Assembly (NCBI GenBank): GCA_027681045.1
Contig: JAQDCK010000025.1
Coordinates: forward strand, 1 to 16,611
From: Lactobacillaceae bacterium AF64-9pH9TA
GTDB lineage: Bacteria; Bacillota; Bacilli; Lactobacillales; Lactobacillaceae
DNA: 16,611 nt
Direction of reading: 5' to 3'
Shown here: positions 1 to 6,923 of the stretch, one piece after another
Layout of the letters: each line of letters begins with the position of its first letter
Position numbering within the stretch: the stretch's first letter is position 1
Notes under the pieces: generated by a model
The model's input: the letters and a program-made list of their open reading frames with translations, nothing else
Databases searched by the model: none
What the model was told of the DNA's origin: nothing
Position numbers and translations under genes: made by a program

Positions 1-5
1 CCAAC

Positions 6-23
6 TTGCGTCAAGTGACGCAA
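6..23. repeat. Perfect 8-bp inverted repeat at left edge
   Basis: ttgcgtca and tgacgcaa face each other across a 2-nt centre, followed by cgtttta. It could be the weak terminator of a gene ending just left of the window, or an operator. The short T run and absence of the flanking gene leave this open. Confidence 0.4.
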
Positions 24-43
24 CGTTTTATATCTTACTCGCT

Positions 44-62
44 TGTTGACTTTTTGTCAACA
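44..62. repeat. 7-bp inverted repeat with 5-nt T loop
   Basis: tgttgac, ttttt, gtcaaca. The left arm includes TTGACT (46-51), which would serve as a -35 hexamer. The only hexamer 17 nt downstream is TGATAT (69-74), matching 3 of 6 positions of the -10 consensus. A hairpin or operator is possible; no nearby gene confirms either. Confidence 0.3.
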
Positions 63-215
63 GCTCTCTGATATTTTTTCGTCTTCAATTGCCCTTCTTT
101 ACGAAAGCGCTTCTTGCTTGTCTTGAAGACATCTAATACTTTACCTTGTTTTTTCTTTTTCGTCAACTTTTGTCTTTTAATTGTCTTTTCTGCCAAACGC
201 CAGGAGGTGTTGTAA

Positions 216-413
216 ATGCTGTTTTCTTTTTATTTTTCAAAATCCTCGTGCACTTTTGTAAAAACTACTTTTTCGGAAAAATTGTTCGGATTTTATCTCT
301 TTTTCTCGGTTAAATGCATAAAAAGTTTTTTGAAAATTTTTGCTTTTTTAACTTTTTTGCGGGTAGAAAGTAAAAAAGAAGCAGCCATATTGACTGCTTC
401 TTGCTTATTTTAG
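216..413 (+). CDS. Doubtful 65-residue Phe-rich ORF behind a perfect Shine-Dalgarno
   Basis: The ATG at 216 follows AGGAGGTG (202-209), an eight-base match to the anti-Shine-Dalgarno, with a 6-nt spacer. The protein is rich in Phe, Ser and Lys, begins MLFSFYF, and has two hydrophobic stretches (about residues 24-32 and 38-48). No domain is recognised. Against it: the region is very AT-rich, Phe richness is what T-rich DNA encodes by chance, and the 3' end runs through the terminator and into the last codons of the convergent EAL gene. No good promoter is visible. It may be a small membrane peptide, the 5' remnant of a lost gene, or chance. The evidence is the ribosome binding site alone. Confidence 0.25.
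   Translation: MLFSFYFSKSSCTFVKTTFSEKLFGFYLFFSVKCIKSFLKIFAFLTFLRVESKKEAAILTASCLF
376..402 (-). terminator. Rho-independent terminator of the EAL-domain gene
   Basis: A 9-bp perfect stem (aagaagcag / ctgcttctt) with a 9-nt loop lies just beyond the EAL gene's stop codon. Read on the minus strand it is followed by a run of T residues. Confidence 0.85.
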
Positions 414-3278
414 GTATTGCACGGTGATGTCGCTGGCGTTGATCAGGAGCATCTGGTAATTTTCGTTTCTGGCGATTTGCTGGGCACTAAGGCGGAGATA
501 TTGCCCCGTTTGCTTAAAGTCAAAGTTACTTGCCTCACCCTGGTCAACCTTTTTGGCAAAGGCGTGCAGCTGCTTGGCAATTTCTGATTCCGGCTTGTTC
601 CATTCATTAACGATCCGCTTAAAGGCTGCCGGTGCCCGCTTGACTTCTTTCTGAAATTCTTCGTTGGCATAAAGTTGGCGGAAATGGCTGCCATCGTCTA
701 AGACCAGGCAGGTCGGCTTGTCGCTGACCAGGTCCACCAGGCCAACATGCTGGTAGAACTTGCTCTGCTGCCAGTTCTCAATTTCGATCCCCTTCTCAGT
801 CGCCAGCTTGGCAAACTCGCTGGCTGGCAAGGGCTTGCTGTAGTAATAGCCCTGGATCCGCTCGCAGCCAATCGACTGCAAGAAGTCCAACTGTTGCTTA
901 GTTTCAACCCCTTCAGCCAAAGTATGGATACCCAGGTTCTTGGCCATCTTCACGCAGGCGGTTAGGATCTTCTTTGAAGCTTCGTCAAAGTCCTTCATAA
1001 AGATCATATCCAGCTTGATCTCATCGAATTCAAAATTCTTGAGATAGTTTAAGGAAGAATAGCCGCTGCCAAAATCATCCATCCAGACTTCATAACCGGC
1101 CTGGCGGAAGTTATGAATGGCCCGCTTCAAGCCGACAACATCCTTAGATAAGGCACTTTCAGTGATTTCCACGTGAACTAGGGACCGGCGCAAGTCATTT
1201 TTCCGCATGGCCTGGTTTAATTCGGTCAAAGGATCCATCATCTGGAAATCCGCCCGAGACAAGTTGATGGAAACTGGTACGATATTTTTTCCCTTGTCGA
1301 TATCCCTGCGCAGGCCCTGGGTAACTTCTTGGATGACGTAACGGTCGACCTTGTAGGACAAGTTCATCTCTTCAAAGAGGGGAATAAAGTCGCCCGGTGA
1401 CAAGAAGCCCTTGACCGGATCAATCCAGCGGATCAAGGCTTCCGCTCCGCAGAGGCGGCCAGTCAAAGTCCGGATGACTGGTTGGTAGTAAACCTGCAGG
1501 TAGTGCTTTTCAATAGCTTCATCCAGGTGGTCGATCAAGTACTGCTTTAATTCTTCCTTTTCCTGCATGGCCGAAGTATATAAGCACCAGCTCTGCTCAG
1601 GCTGCTTCTTTGCTTGGTCGCAGGCCAGCTTGGCCCTGTCACAGGCTAAAGAAGGACTGACTTTCTCATCATACTGGTAGACTCCGACCCGCACTCGGAG
1701 CTGGCTAGCTAAAGGCAGGATCTTTAAGCGGGTGTGCAGGCGGATAATCCTCAGCTCCCAGTCACCTGGTTCTGGATCATAGATATAGAAATTGTCCGCG
1801 TTAAAGCGGGCTAATAAAGCATTAGGATAGAGCTCTTTTAAGAGTTCAGCGATTTCGATTAAGCAGTGGTCCCCTTGGTCTAAGCCATGACGCATGTTGT
1901 AGAACTTGAAGTTGTCCACATTCATGACCAAGAGCTGGCCGCCAGTTTGCCACTTCTGCCCGACTTCCAAAAGAAAGTTGTGCATGTTGAGCAGGCCAGT
2001 CAAAGAGTCATAACGGGAAACCCGCTTGTCAGTCACGTCTTTGACGACGATGATGGCGCTCTCTGGTACCCGGCGGATGCCGGAATGCCCCTCAATTACT
2101 TCAAATTCCAGGAGCCGATGCTGGTCTCCAACCCGGACATGGGCCGTAATGAAGAAGCTGGTCTGCTGAGCCAATTGCCCGCGCAGGTTCTCGCGGCTTA
2201 AAGCATTTACGAACCGCTGCTGGCTGTTGGGCAAGACCAGTTCACTGGCAAAATGGTGCAAGAGCTGGTCATAGTTTTCCCTGTTCTCGAAAATCGGTTG
2301 CCAACCCAATGGTGCCTTGAAGACAGTCGCCTGGTTTTTGGTTAAGTCGACGAAAAATTCAGAACAATTGTCCCGGCTGTAGATCAACTGGAATTCCCGG
2401 TAGGCTTCCAGCCGTTTGCCCCGCTCCCGGCGCTCTTTAGAAACAGTCGCTGCCTTTCTGACTAAAATGATGATCTGCTCAACTTCACCAGCAAAGTCAT
2501 AGCGGTTGGGAAAAAAGGTCAGGTGCAGCTTGTCTGGCCGCTGGAAGGCATGACAGCTGCTTTCTGCCACTTCCCCCTGCAGGGCCTTTTGGTAAGCCGT
2601 GACTACCTTGTCTTGGTTAGGGTAGGCCACAAAATTCTGGCAAAAGTCCTCGGTCGACTTGGCCCGGTAGTAATTGCTGAGGCCCAAGCTGGTCCGGAGG
2701 TCTTGGGAGAAGACAACCGTCTTAAGCTTGGGGTAGATCCAGATCATGGACATGCCACCAGGACTAGCATGCATAATCCGGGCCAGGGAACTGATCTGGT
2801 CACCGCTGATCAAGGGCCAAAAAAGGCTGCCCAAAGAAGTTAAGGTCTCTTTTTCATCCTCACTCCAACCCTCTGCTTGCTGTTCCTTTTGAAAACTGAC
2901 AAAGCCCTGGCAGATTTCCCCGGTAAAGTAGCTGAAGACCAGGTTGCCCTCTGCCATGGCATATTTTGCATCAAAGCAATCCCCTTTTAAGACTACTGGA
3001 TTTTCTGCTCGCAGCAGGCGGTAAGTCTCTTCTCTTTCGAAACCTTCAGCGATCACGAGGTTGTGGTGCATGGCGGAAAAGTTGCTGCCGTGAGAACAAT
3101 ATTGATATAAAAACTGGCTTCCGCCCGCGGTATTTTCGCAAACATAGACCATGGACAAGCCTAGTTCGTCCTTGACGAGATCAAGCAAAGCAATCACTTG
3201 GTCTGGCTCCGGGCGGCCATCTTTTAAAATCGTGCTTTGAAATTGCTGAAAAGAAAGCTGAATTTTCTGCCTAATCAT
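405..3278 (-). CDS. GAF/PAS/degenerate GGDEF/EAL protein, predicted c-di-GMP phosphodiesterase
   Basis: Predicted to hydrolyse cyclic di-GMP to pGpG. Apparent order over 957 residues: GAF-like sensor (about 25-155), two PAS-like segments (about 160-275 and 295-420), GGDEF fold (422-565), EAL domain (580-825) and a PAS-like C-terminal tail (about 845-957). The GGDEF signature is replaced by FNADNF (492-497), so cyclase activity is unlikely; it may bind GTP as a regulator. The EAL domain keeps its expected metal and catalytic residues: E613 of EAL, N672 (INLS), E704, D734-D735 (DDFGSGYSSL), K755, E789 and Q809. No transmembrane segment is seen, so it is probably cytosolic. The ATG follows GAAGGAAA at suitable spacing. 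It has its own terminator and is cut off from the upstream glycosyltransferase gene by another. Function is confident by motif; the sensed ligands are unknown. Confidence 0.9.
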   Translation of the reverse strand: MIRQKIQLSFQQFQSTILKDGRPEPDQVIALLDLVKDELGLSMVYVCENTAGGSQFLYQYCSHGSNFSAMHHNLVIAEGFEREETYRLLRAENPVVLKGDCFDAKYAMAEGNLVFSYFTGEICQGFVSFQKEQQAEGWSEDEKETLTSLGSLFWPLISGDQISSLARIMHASPGGMSMIWIYPKLKTVVFSQDLRTSLGLSNYYRAKSTEDFCQNFVAYPNQDKVVTAYQKALQGEVAESSCHAFQRPDKLHLTFFPNRYDFAGEVEQIIILVRKAATVSKERRERGKRLEAYREFQLIYSRDNCSEFFVDLTKNQATVFKAPLGWQPIFENRENYDQLLHHFASELVLPNSQQRFVNALSRENLRGQLAQQTSFFITAHVRVGDQHRLLEFEVIEGHSGIRRVPESAIIVVKDVTDKRVSRYDSLTGLLNMHNFLLEVGQKWQTGGQLLVMNVDNFKFYNMRHGLDQGDHCLIEIAELLKELYPNALLARFNADNFYIYDPEPGDWELRIIRLHTRLKILPLASQLRVRVGVYQYDEKVSPSLACDRAKLACDQAKKQPEQSWCLYTSAMQEKEELKQYLIDHLDEAIEKHYLQVYYQPVIRTLTGRLCGAEALIRWIDPVKGFLSPGDFIPLFEEMNLSYKVDRYVIQEVTQGLRRDIDKGKNIVPVSINLSRADFQMMDPLTELNQAMRKNDLRRSLVHVEITESALSKDVVGLKRAIHNFRQAGYEVWMDDFGSGYSSLNYLKNFEFDEIKLDMIFMKDFDEASKKILTACVKMAKNLGIHTLAEGVETKQQLDFLQSIGCERIQGYYYSKPLPASEFAKLATEKGIEIENWQQSKFYQHVGLVDLVSDKPTCLVLDDGSHFRQLYANEEFQKEVKRAPAAFKRIVNEWNKPESEIAKQLHAFAKKVDQGEASNFDFKQTGQYLRLSAQQIARNENYQMLLINASDITVQYLK

Positions 3279-3401
3279 GTTTGTTTCCTTCGCCTGGGTC
3301 TCATAAGTCTTTTATTATTTTTTCAACTATTTAATTGTAGCGACTTTGTTTATAAAAGTCTCGTTTTTTAGCTGATTTTTCTGAAAAAATTATCTAAAGC
3401 G

Positions 3402-3446
3402 ACAAGAAAAGCCTTCCAAAAACTAATTTTGGAAAGCTTTTCTTGT
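3402..3446 (-). terminator. Long-stem terminator of the GT8 gene
   Basis: acaagaaaagc pairs with gcttttcttgt, then one U-G wobble on the minus-strand RNA, then ttccaaaa with ttttggaa, giving a stem of about 20 bp with a 5-nt loop. It starts 4 nt past the glycosyltransferase stop and separates that gene from the EAL gene. The T run after the stem is broken (cttttcttg). Confidence 0.8.
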
Positions 3447-3449
3447 GAA

Positions 3450-4397
3450 TTATAAAGTTACTTGCTCATTTTCCTTAACCCGGGCCCAGTTGTGGGGATC
3501 CTGCAGGGTCGTGTCCAGCTTGCCCAGCATGTGATCCAGCTTGTGGTATTCGGTGTCCCTTTCTTCATCGGTCGTCTTGGCCAGTTCTGCCTTCAGTTCA
3601 GCCGCAAAGATGGTTTCTTCAGCGTTGGCCCAGAAGTAGTCTTCATACTGGATCCCGCTGAAGTGCCAAGGCTTAAAGAAGAGGTTGTAGTGAATGAGGC
3701 CAGGGTTAGCCAGGGCCTCAGTGTTTTCGTTGGGCATGGCATCCCAGCGGCCGTCCAGGTACTTGATCCGGCCGGAGCAGATTTCATTTAGGTAGTCCTG
3801 GTCCGGAGCGATGCAGTCAAAGTGGTAGCGGCCCAAGAGGCTGAAGAACTTGTCAACGAAGTTTTCTTCCCTAAAAGCTTTGGCGTTCATGACCAGCATC
3901 CCTGAATTGATATACTTCTTCGGGTCCAAAGTCAAGACTTCCTTGATATAGCGGAGCATCTTTTCCACGAACTGGATGGAAGAGTCGGTGCAGGCACCCA
4001 GGAGGTTATTGCCCAAGTCATGGTCATAGAGCTTGGCGATATCGTCATTTAAAACCGTGTCGCTGTCGATGTAAACTACCTTGTCATATTCAGGGAAGAG
4101 GTCCGGGATAAAGAGGCGGTAGAAAATGGACATGGTGAAGAAGTCCCCCCGCAGGTAGTTTTCCTTCCGGTCCTGGATTGGCTTGAGGAGTTCGTCAGAC
4201 ATCTCATAGAACTTGATGTGGACATTGTCTCTGTTATAAGCGGCCAGGGCCTTTTCATGGTCTTGGCTTAAGCCTTGGTGCAAAAAGGTTACCGTGTAGT
4301 CACGCTTTGGATCGGCATACTTGACTAAAGAGTGCAATGAGACAGCCGCGTATGGGGTGAAGTCGTCACTGATTGAATAAAATACTGGAACTGTCAT
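3450..4397 (-). CDS. Glycosyltransferase family 8 protein
   Basis: A 315-residue retaining glycosyltransferase of the GT8 type (GspA / lipopolysaccharide galactosyltransferase-like), expected to move a sugar from a nucleotide sugar to an unknown acceptor in the cytosol or at the inner membrane face. Visible motifs: N-terminal nucleotide-binding strand (VPVFYSISDDF, 3-13), the metal-binding DxD as VVYIDSD (107-113), the INSGMLVMN acceptor-site segment (163-171), PDQDYLN (198-204), and the HYN...KPW signature (236-244). An in-frame TTG lies 69 nt upstream, but the ATG at 4397 follows a good GGAAAGGAAA ribosome binding site and begins the conserved fold, so it is preferred. A promoter with a palindrome lies just upstream. 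The acceptor cannot be told from sequence; surface polysaccharide or teichoic acid decoration is possible. Confidence 0.88.
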   Translation of the reverse strand: MTVPVFYSISDDFTPYAAVSLHSLVKYADPKRDYTVTFLHQGLSQDHEKALAAYNRDNVHIKFYEMSDELLKPIQDRKENYLRGDFFTMSIFYRLFIPDLFPEYDKVVYIDSDTVLNDDIAKLYDHDLGNNLLGACTDSSIQFVEKMLRYIKEVLTLDPKKYINSGMLVMNAKAFREENFVDKFFSLLGRYHFDCIAPDQDYLNEICSGRIKYLDGRWDAMPNENTEALANPGLIHYNLFFKPWHFSGIQYEDYFWANAEETIFAAELKAELAKTTDEERDTEYHKLDHMLGKLDTTLQDPHNWARVKENEQVTL

Positions 4398-4433
4398 TAA
4401 TATTTTTCCTTTCCATCTGTTTTCAACCGATAT

Positions 4434-4446
4434 ACTACATTGTAGT
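4434..4446. repeat. 13-bp palindrome overlapping the GT8 promoter
   Basis: actaca, t, tgtagt: a perfect 6-bp inverted repeat around one base. Its position over the predicted -10 makes it an operator candidate for an unidentified regulator. Confidence 0.4.
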
Positions 4447-4466
4447 TCTTGCCAGCTTTTTAGCAA
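4439..4466 (-). promoter_or_regulatory. Predicted promoter of the GT8 gene
   Basis: Read on the minus strand: -35 TTGCTA (4461-4466), 16-nt spacer, -10 TACAAT (4439-4444). The -10 lies inside the palindrome at 4434-4446. It would give a leader of about 35 nt before the ATG at 4397. Confidence 0.5.
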
Positions 4467-4508
4467 GAAGAAAGTACAAATTGAATGAAAAGGTTACATA
4501 GTTTTTCT

Positions 4509-5885
4509 CTATGAGAAAAGGTAGTGGAGGGCCTGGCGGACGCTGGAAACCGGGACTACTTCAATCCCCAAATCCTGCAAGGCCGGGCTCATATTGTATT
4601 TGGGGATAAAAATCCGCTTGAAGCCAACCTTGCCGGCTTCCTTGACCCGGGCCTGGATCTGGTTGACCCGGCGGACTTCCCCGGTCAATCCGATTTCCCC
4701 GACAAAGCAGTCGGTCGCGGAAATTTCCTTGTCATAGTAACTGGAGGCAATGGCCATGGCGATGGCCAGGTCAATGGCCGGTTCGTTTAAGCGGATGCCG
4801 CCGGTCGCTGATAAATAGGCGTCCTGGTTCTGCAGCATTAGGTTCCCCCTTTTTTCCAAAACGGCTAAAAGCAGGGAGACCCGGTTGTAGTCCAGGCCCG
4901 AAGTCGTCCGCTTGGCATAACCGAAGGCGGTTGGGGTGACCAAGGCCTGGATTTCGCCTAAGATCGGCCGGGTACCTTCTAAAGAAACGACCACGGCTGA
5001 CCCAGTTGAGTCGGGCAGGCGTTCATCTAAGAAGACCGCGGAAGGATTGGTCACTTCGGACAGGCCTTCGGTCTTCATTTCAAACATGCCGATTTCGTTG
5101 GCCGCCCCAAAACGATTCTTGACTGAGTGCAGAATCCGGTAGGCATGGTGCTCGTCACCTTCAAAGTAAAGGACGGTGTCAACCATGTGCTCCAGGATTT
5201 TCGGCCCGGCGATGGACCCTTCCTTGGTCACGTGGCCGATGACAAAGACGGTGACTTGGTCCAGCTTGGCGATCTTCATCAGTTCCGCGGTAACTTCCCG
5301 GACCTGGGAAGCTGAACCCACCATGGAGTCCAGACTGGGTTCGTTCATGGTCTGGATGGAGTCGATCACGACAAAATCTGGCTTAACGTCATCGATCTGG
5401 TCACGGATGTGTTCCATGTTGCTTTCCGGGTATAAAAGCATGGGGCTTTGGCCCAGGCCTAAGCGGTCAGCCCGCAACTTGATCTGGCTGGCAGATTCTT
5501 CCCCGGAGACGTAGAGAACCTTGTATTTTTCAGCCAGTTCGCTCATGATCTGCAGCATCAAAGTGGACTTGCCGATGCCGGGGTCCCCGCCGATCAAGAC
5601 CAAAGAGCCAGGCACGATCCCGCCGCCTAAGACCCGGTTGAGTTCAGAGGACTTGGTTAAAACCCGCTCTTCTTTTTCCGCCTTGACGGAGGATATTTTG
5701 ACGGCTTCTTTAGCACCGACGCTGGCCATCAAGCGGCTGGGGGTAGCTTTAGAAGAAGTCTGGCGGACCTCCTGGCTTTCTTTTTCAAACTGGTTCCAGG
5801 CCCCGCAGTTTGGGCACCGGCCCAAGTAAGAAGCGGAGATGTAGCCGCAAGACCGGCACTTGTACTGGGTTCTAGCTCTGGCCAT
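4509..5885 (-). CDS. radA: DNA repair protein RadA (Sms), branch-migration ATPase
   Basis: RadA is a RecA-like ATPase/helicase that drives branch migration of recombination intermediates and supports repair and natural transformation. The 458 residues match the usual family length. Seen in order: N-terminal C4 zinc finger (CRSCG at 10-14 and CPNCG at 24-28), Walker [11 protein letters not shown] (99-108), Walker B strand FVVIDSIQ (171-178), the RadA-specific KNRFG motif (256-260), and a C-terminal Lon-protease-like domain (about 290-458) that is structural in this family. The ATG shares one base with the dut stop codon, so translation is coupled to dut. No strong terminator follows; a short ttttctc/gagaaaa hairpin lies at the stop codon. 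Confidence 0.97.
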   Translation of the reverse strand: MARARTQYKCRSCGYISASYLGRCPNCGAWNQFEKESQEVRQTSSKATPSRLMASVGAKEAVKISSVKAEKEERVLTKSSELNRVLGGGIVPGSLVLIGGDPGIGKSTLMLQIMSELAEKYKVLYVSGEESASQIKLRADRLGLGQSPMLLYPESNMEHIRDQIDDVKPDFVVIDSIQTMNEPSLDSMVGSASQVREVTAELMKIAKLDQVTVFVIGHVTKEGSIAGPKILEHMVDTVLYFEGDEHHAYRILHSVKNRFGAANEIGMFEMKTEGLSEVTNPSAVFLDERLPDSTGSAVVVSLEGTRPILGEIQALVTPTAFGYAKRTTSGLDYNRVSLLLAVLEKRGNLMLQNQDAYLSATGGIRLNEPAIDLAIAMAIASSYYDKEISATDCFVGEIGLTGEVRRVNQIQARVKEAGKVGFKRIFIPKYNMSPALQDLGIEVVPVSSVRQALHYLFS

Positions 5886-6439
5886 TACTTGCCGCCCTTC
5901 TTGCCAGTTGAGCCAAAGCCGCTTAAGCGCTGGCTTTCGATTGGCTGGTCGTCATCAGTTTTGAGGTACTTGATGAAGATGCCTTGGGCGATCCGTTCAC
6001 CCTTTTTGATCTTGAGGGGACGGACGCCGTAGTTCAAGACTTGGACAAAGATCTCCCCTTCATTGTTGGGATTGTTGTAGTAGTCGCTGTCGATGACGCC
6101 AATCCCGTTTGGCAAGGACAGGTTGCGCTTGAAGGTGTTGGAGGACCGGTTGGCCAGGATCAGGACTTCGTCTTCTGGCATGTAGGCCTTGATGCCGGTT
6201 GGGACTAAGATTGGCTTCAAGACTTCTTCAGCCTGCAAAAAGTCACTTTCGATCAAGTCATGCCCGTTTCTGATCAAGCGGAAGATCCTGACGAAGTTCA
6301 AGCTCCAGATGCTGGGGATGGTGATGTCGCTGGCTGCTTCGATGTCGTAGCCGGCGCTGGCTAAAGTCTGCCGGCGGGGCAGGGTCAAGCCTTGTCCTTC
6401 ATACTTCTTAACTACTTCAAAGCCTCTTACTCTGTTCAT
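5885..6439 (-). CDS. dut: dUTP diphosphatase (trimeric dUTPase family)
   Basis: Hydrolyses dUTP to dUMP and pyrophosphate, keeping uracil out of DNA and feeding dTMP synthesis. The five trimeric dUTPase motifs are visible: [10 protein letters not shown] (28-36), II NRSSN (97-101), [13 protein letters not shown] (111-120) with the catalytic Asp in DSD, IV GERIAQ (147-152) and V SGFGSTG (173-179). At 184 residues it is longer than the ~145-150 of the common bacterial form, with extra sequence at about 40-75 and a short insert (YNNPNNE, 121-127) right after motif III. This resembles the Firmicute and phage dUTPase subgroup as I remember it. The ATG follows AAAGGAG at good spacing. It heads a unit with radA. 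Confidence 0.95.
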   Translation of the reverse strand: MNRVRGFEVVKKYEGQGLTLPRRQTLASAGYDIEAASDITIPSIWSLNFVRIFRLIRNGHDLIESDFLQAEEVLKPILVPTGIKAYMPEDEVLILANRSSNTFKRNLSLPNGIGVIDSDYYNNPNNEGEIFVQVLNYGVRPLKIKKGERIAQGIFIKYLKTDDDQPIESQRLSGFGSTGKKGGK

Positions 6440-6471
6440 TGTTTTTTGCTCCTTTAATTATCTAGACATCT

Positions 6472-6477
6472 ATTTTA
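6472..6477 (-). promoter_or_regulatory. Possible -10 element for dut
   Basis: Minus-strand TAAAAT about 33 nt before the dut ATG. No good -35 is visible at 16-18 nt, so support is weak. The 106-bp gap must hold divergent start signals for dut and the small plus-strand gene. Confidence 0.25.
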
Positions 6478-6545
6478 CACTAGTTAAGACAGCAAAGGAA
6501 AAGGCAAGGACCGCAAAATATTTGCCTCATTTGAAAGGAAAAATA

Positions 6546-6833
6546 ATGCCAGAAGAAAGAGAAAAAGTCATTGAAATCAAGGCTGACGGCCAGTTGGTTG
6601 CCAAAAGTCCCCTCCTCTTGATCGAGAGAAAGAGCGGGCCGGTTTGGGCCATGAACCAGCTTTTTATCGCGCCGGAAGCACCAGAAGGAACTTTGGACCA
6701 AGTAATGACGCAAGTAGAAAAGCTTTGCCAGGAGACGGGCTTAAAAGTTTGGCCTTTGGACCCGCAAGTGATCGCTTATTGCCAAAAGCACGGGGAATTG
6801 ACGAACATTTGGGCCGGGAGACCAGCGAATTAA
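6546..6833 (+). CDS. Small protein resembling YjdJ-type GNAT acetyltransferases, degenerate
   Basis: A 95-residue protein. An in-frame ATG lies at 6522, but the ATG at 6546 follows GAAAGGAA closely and is preferred. The layout recalls the short YjdJ/NATD1 acetyltransferase-like family: paired strands early on (IEIKADGQLVAK, 9-20; VWAMNQLFIAP, 33-43), then a helix, then a C-terminal GLKVWPLDPQVIAYCQKHGE segment (65-84), where relatives have a GLKIVPLCPYAxxWFxKHPE-like end. The acetyl-CoA loop, normally RGQGxA, reads APEGTL (45-50), so activity is doubtful. It lies 90 bp before pepC and could be read through into it. The family match is from memory of the pattern; treat the function as open. 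Confidence 0.5.
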   Translation: MPEEREKVIEIKADGQLVAKSPLLLIERKSGPVWAMNQLFIAPEAPEGTLDQVMTQVEKLCQETGLKVWPLDPQVIAYCQKHGELTNIWAGRPAN

Positions 6834-6843
6834 GCTGATTTGA

Positions 6844-6872
6844 TAGACGGACCTGTTTTTATGGGCTAAAAT
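6844..6872 (+). promoter_or_regulatory. Predicted pepC promoter
   Basis: -35 TAGACG (6844-6849), 17-nt spacer, -10 TAAAAT (6867-6872), about 50 nt before the pepC ATG. A strong caggagg ribosome binding site follows at 6911-6917. Confidence 0.5.
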
Positions 6873-6923
6873 GGGCTTAGACAGTTTTTTATTAAGAAAA
6901 AAAGAGAAACAGGAGGCAATAGG

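Noticed and set aside
35..232. Minus-strand Lys/Arg-rich open frame ending at 35-37
   Set aside because: No ATG; the only start is a TTG at 196 with no ribosome binding site. The Lys-rich composition is what AT-rich DNA gives by chance, and a longer gene would have to cross the EAL terminator.
4398..4466. Upstream TTG start of the GT8 gene giving 23 extra residues
   Set aside because: The extension lacks a ribosome binding site, is not part of the fold, and covers the predicted promoter. The ATG at 4397 has a good site.
4501..4517. Hairpin at the radA stop codon as a terminator
   Set aside because: A short AT-rich 7-bp stem followed by no T run; too weak to call.
5176..5514. Plus-strand ORFs across radA
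   Set aside because: Antisense shadows of the conserved RadA core; no start signals or recognisable protein features.
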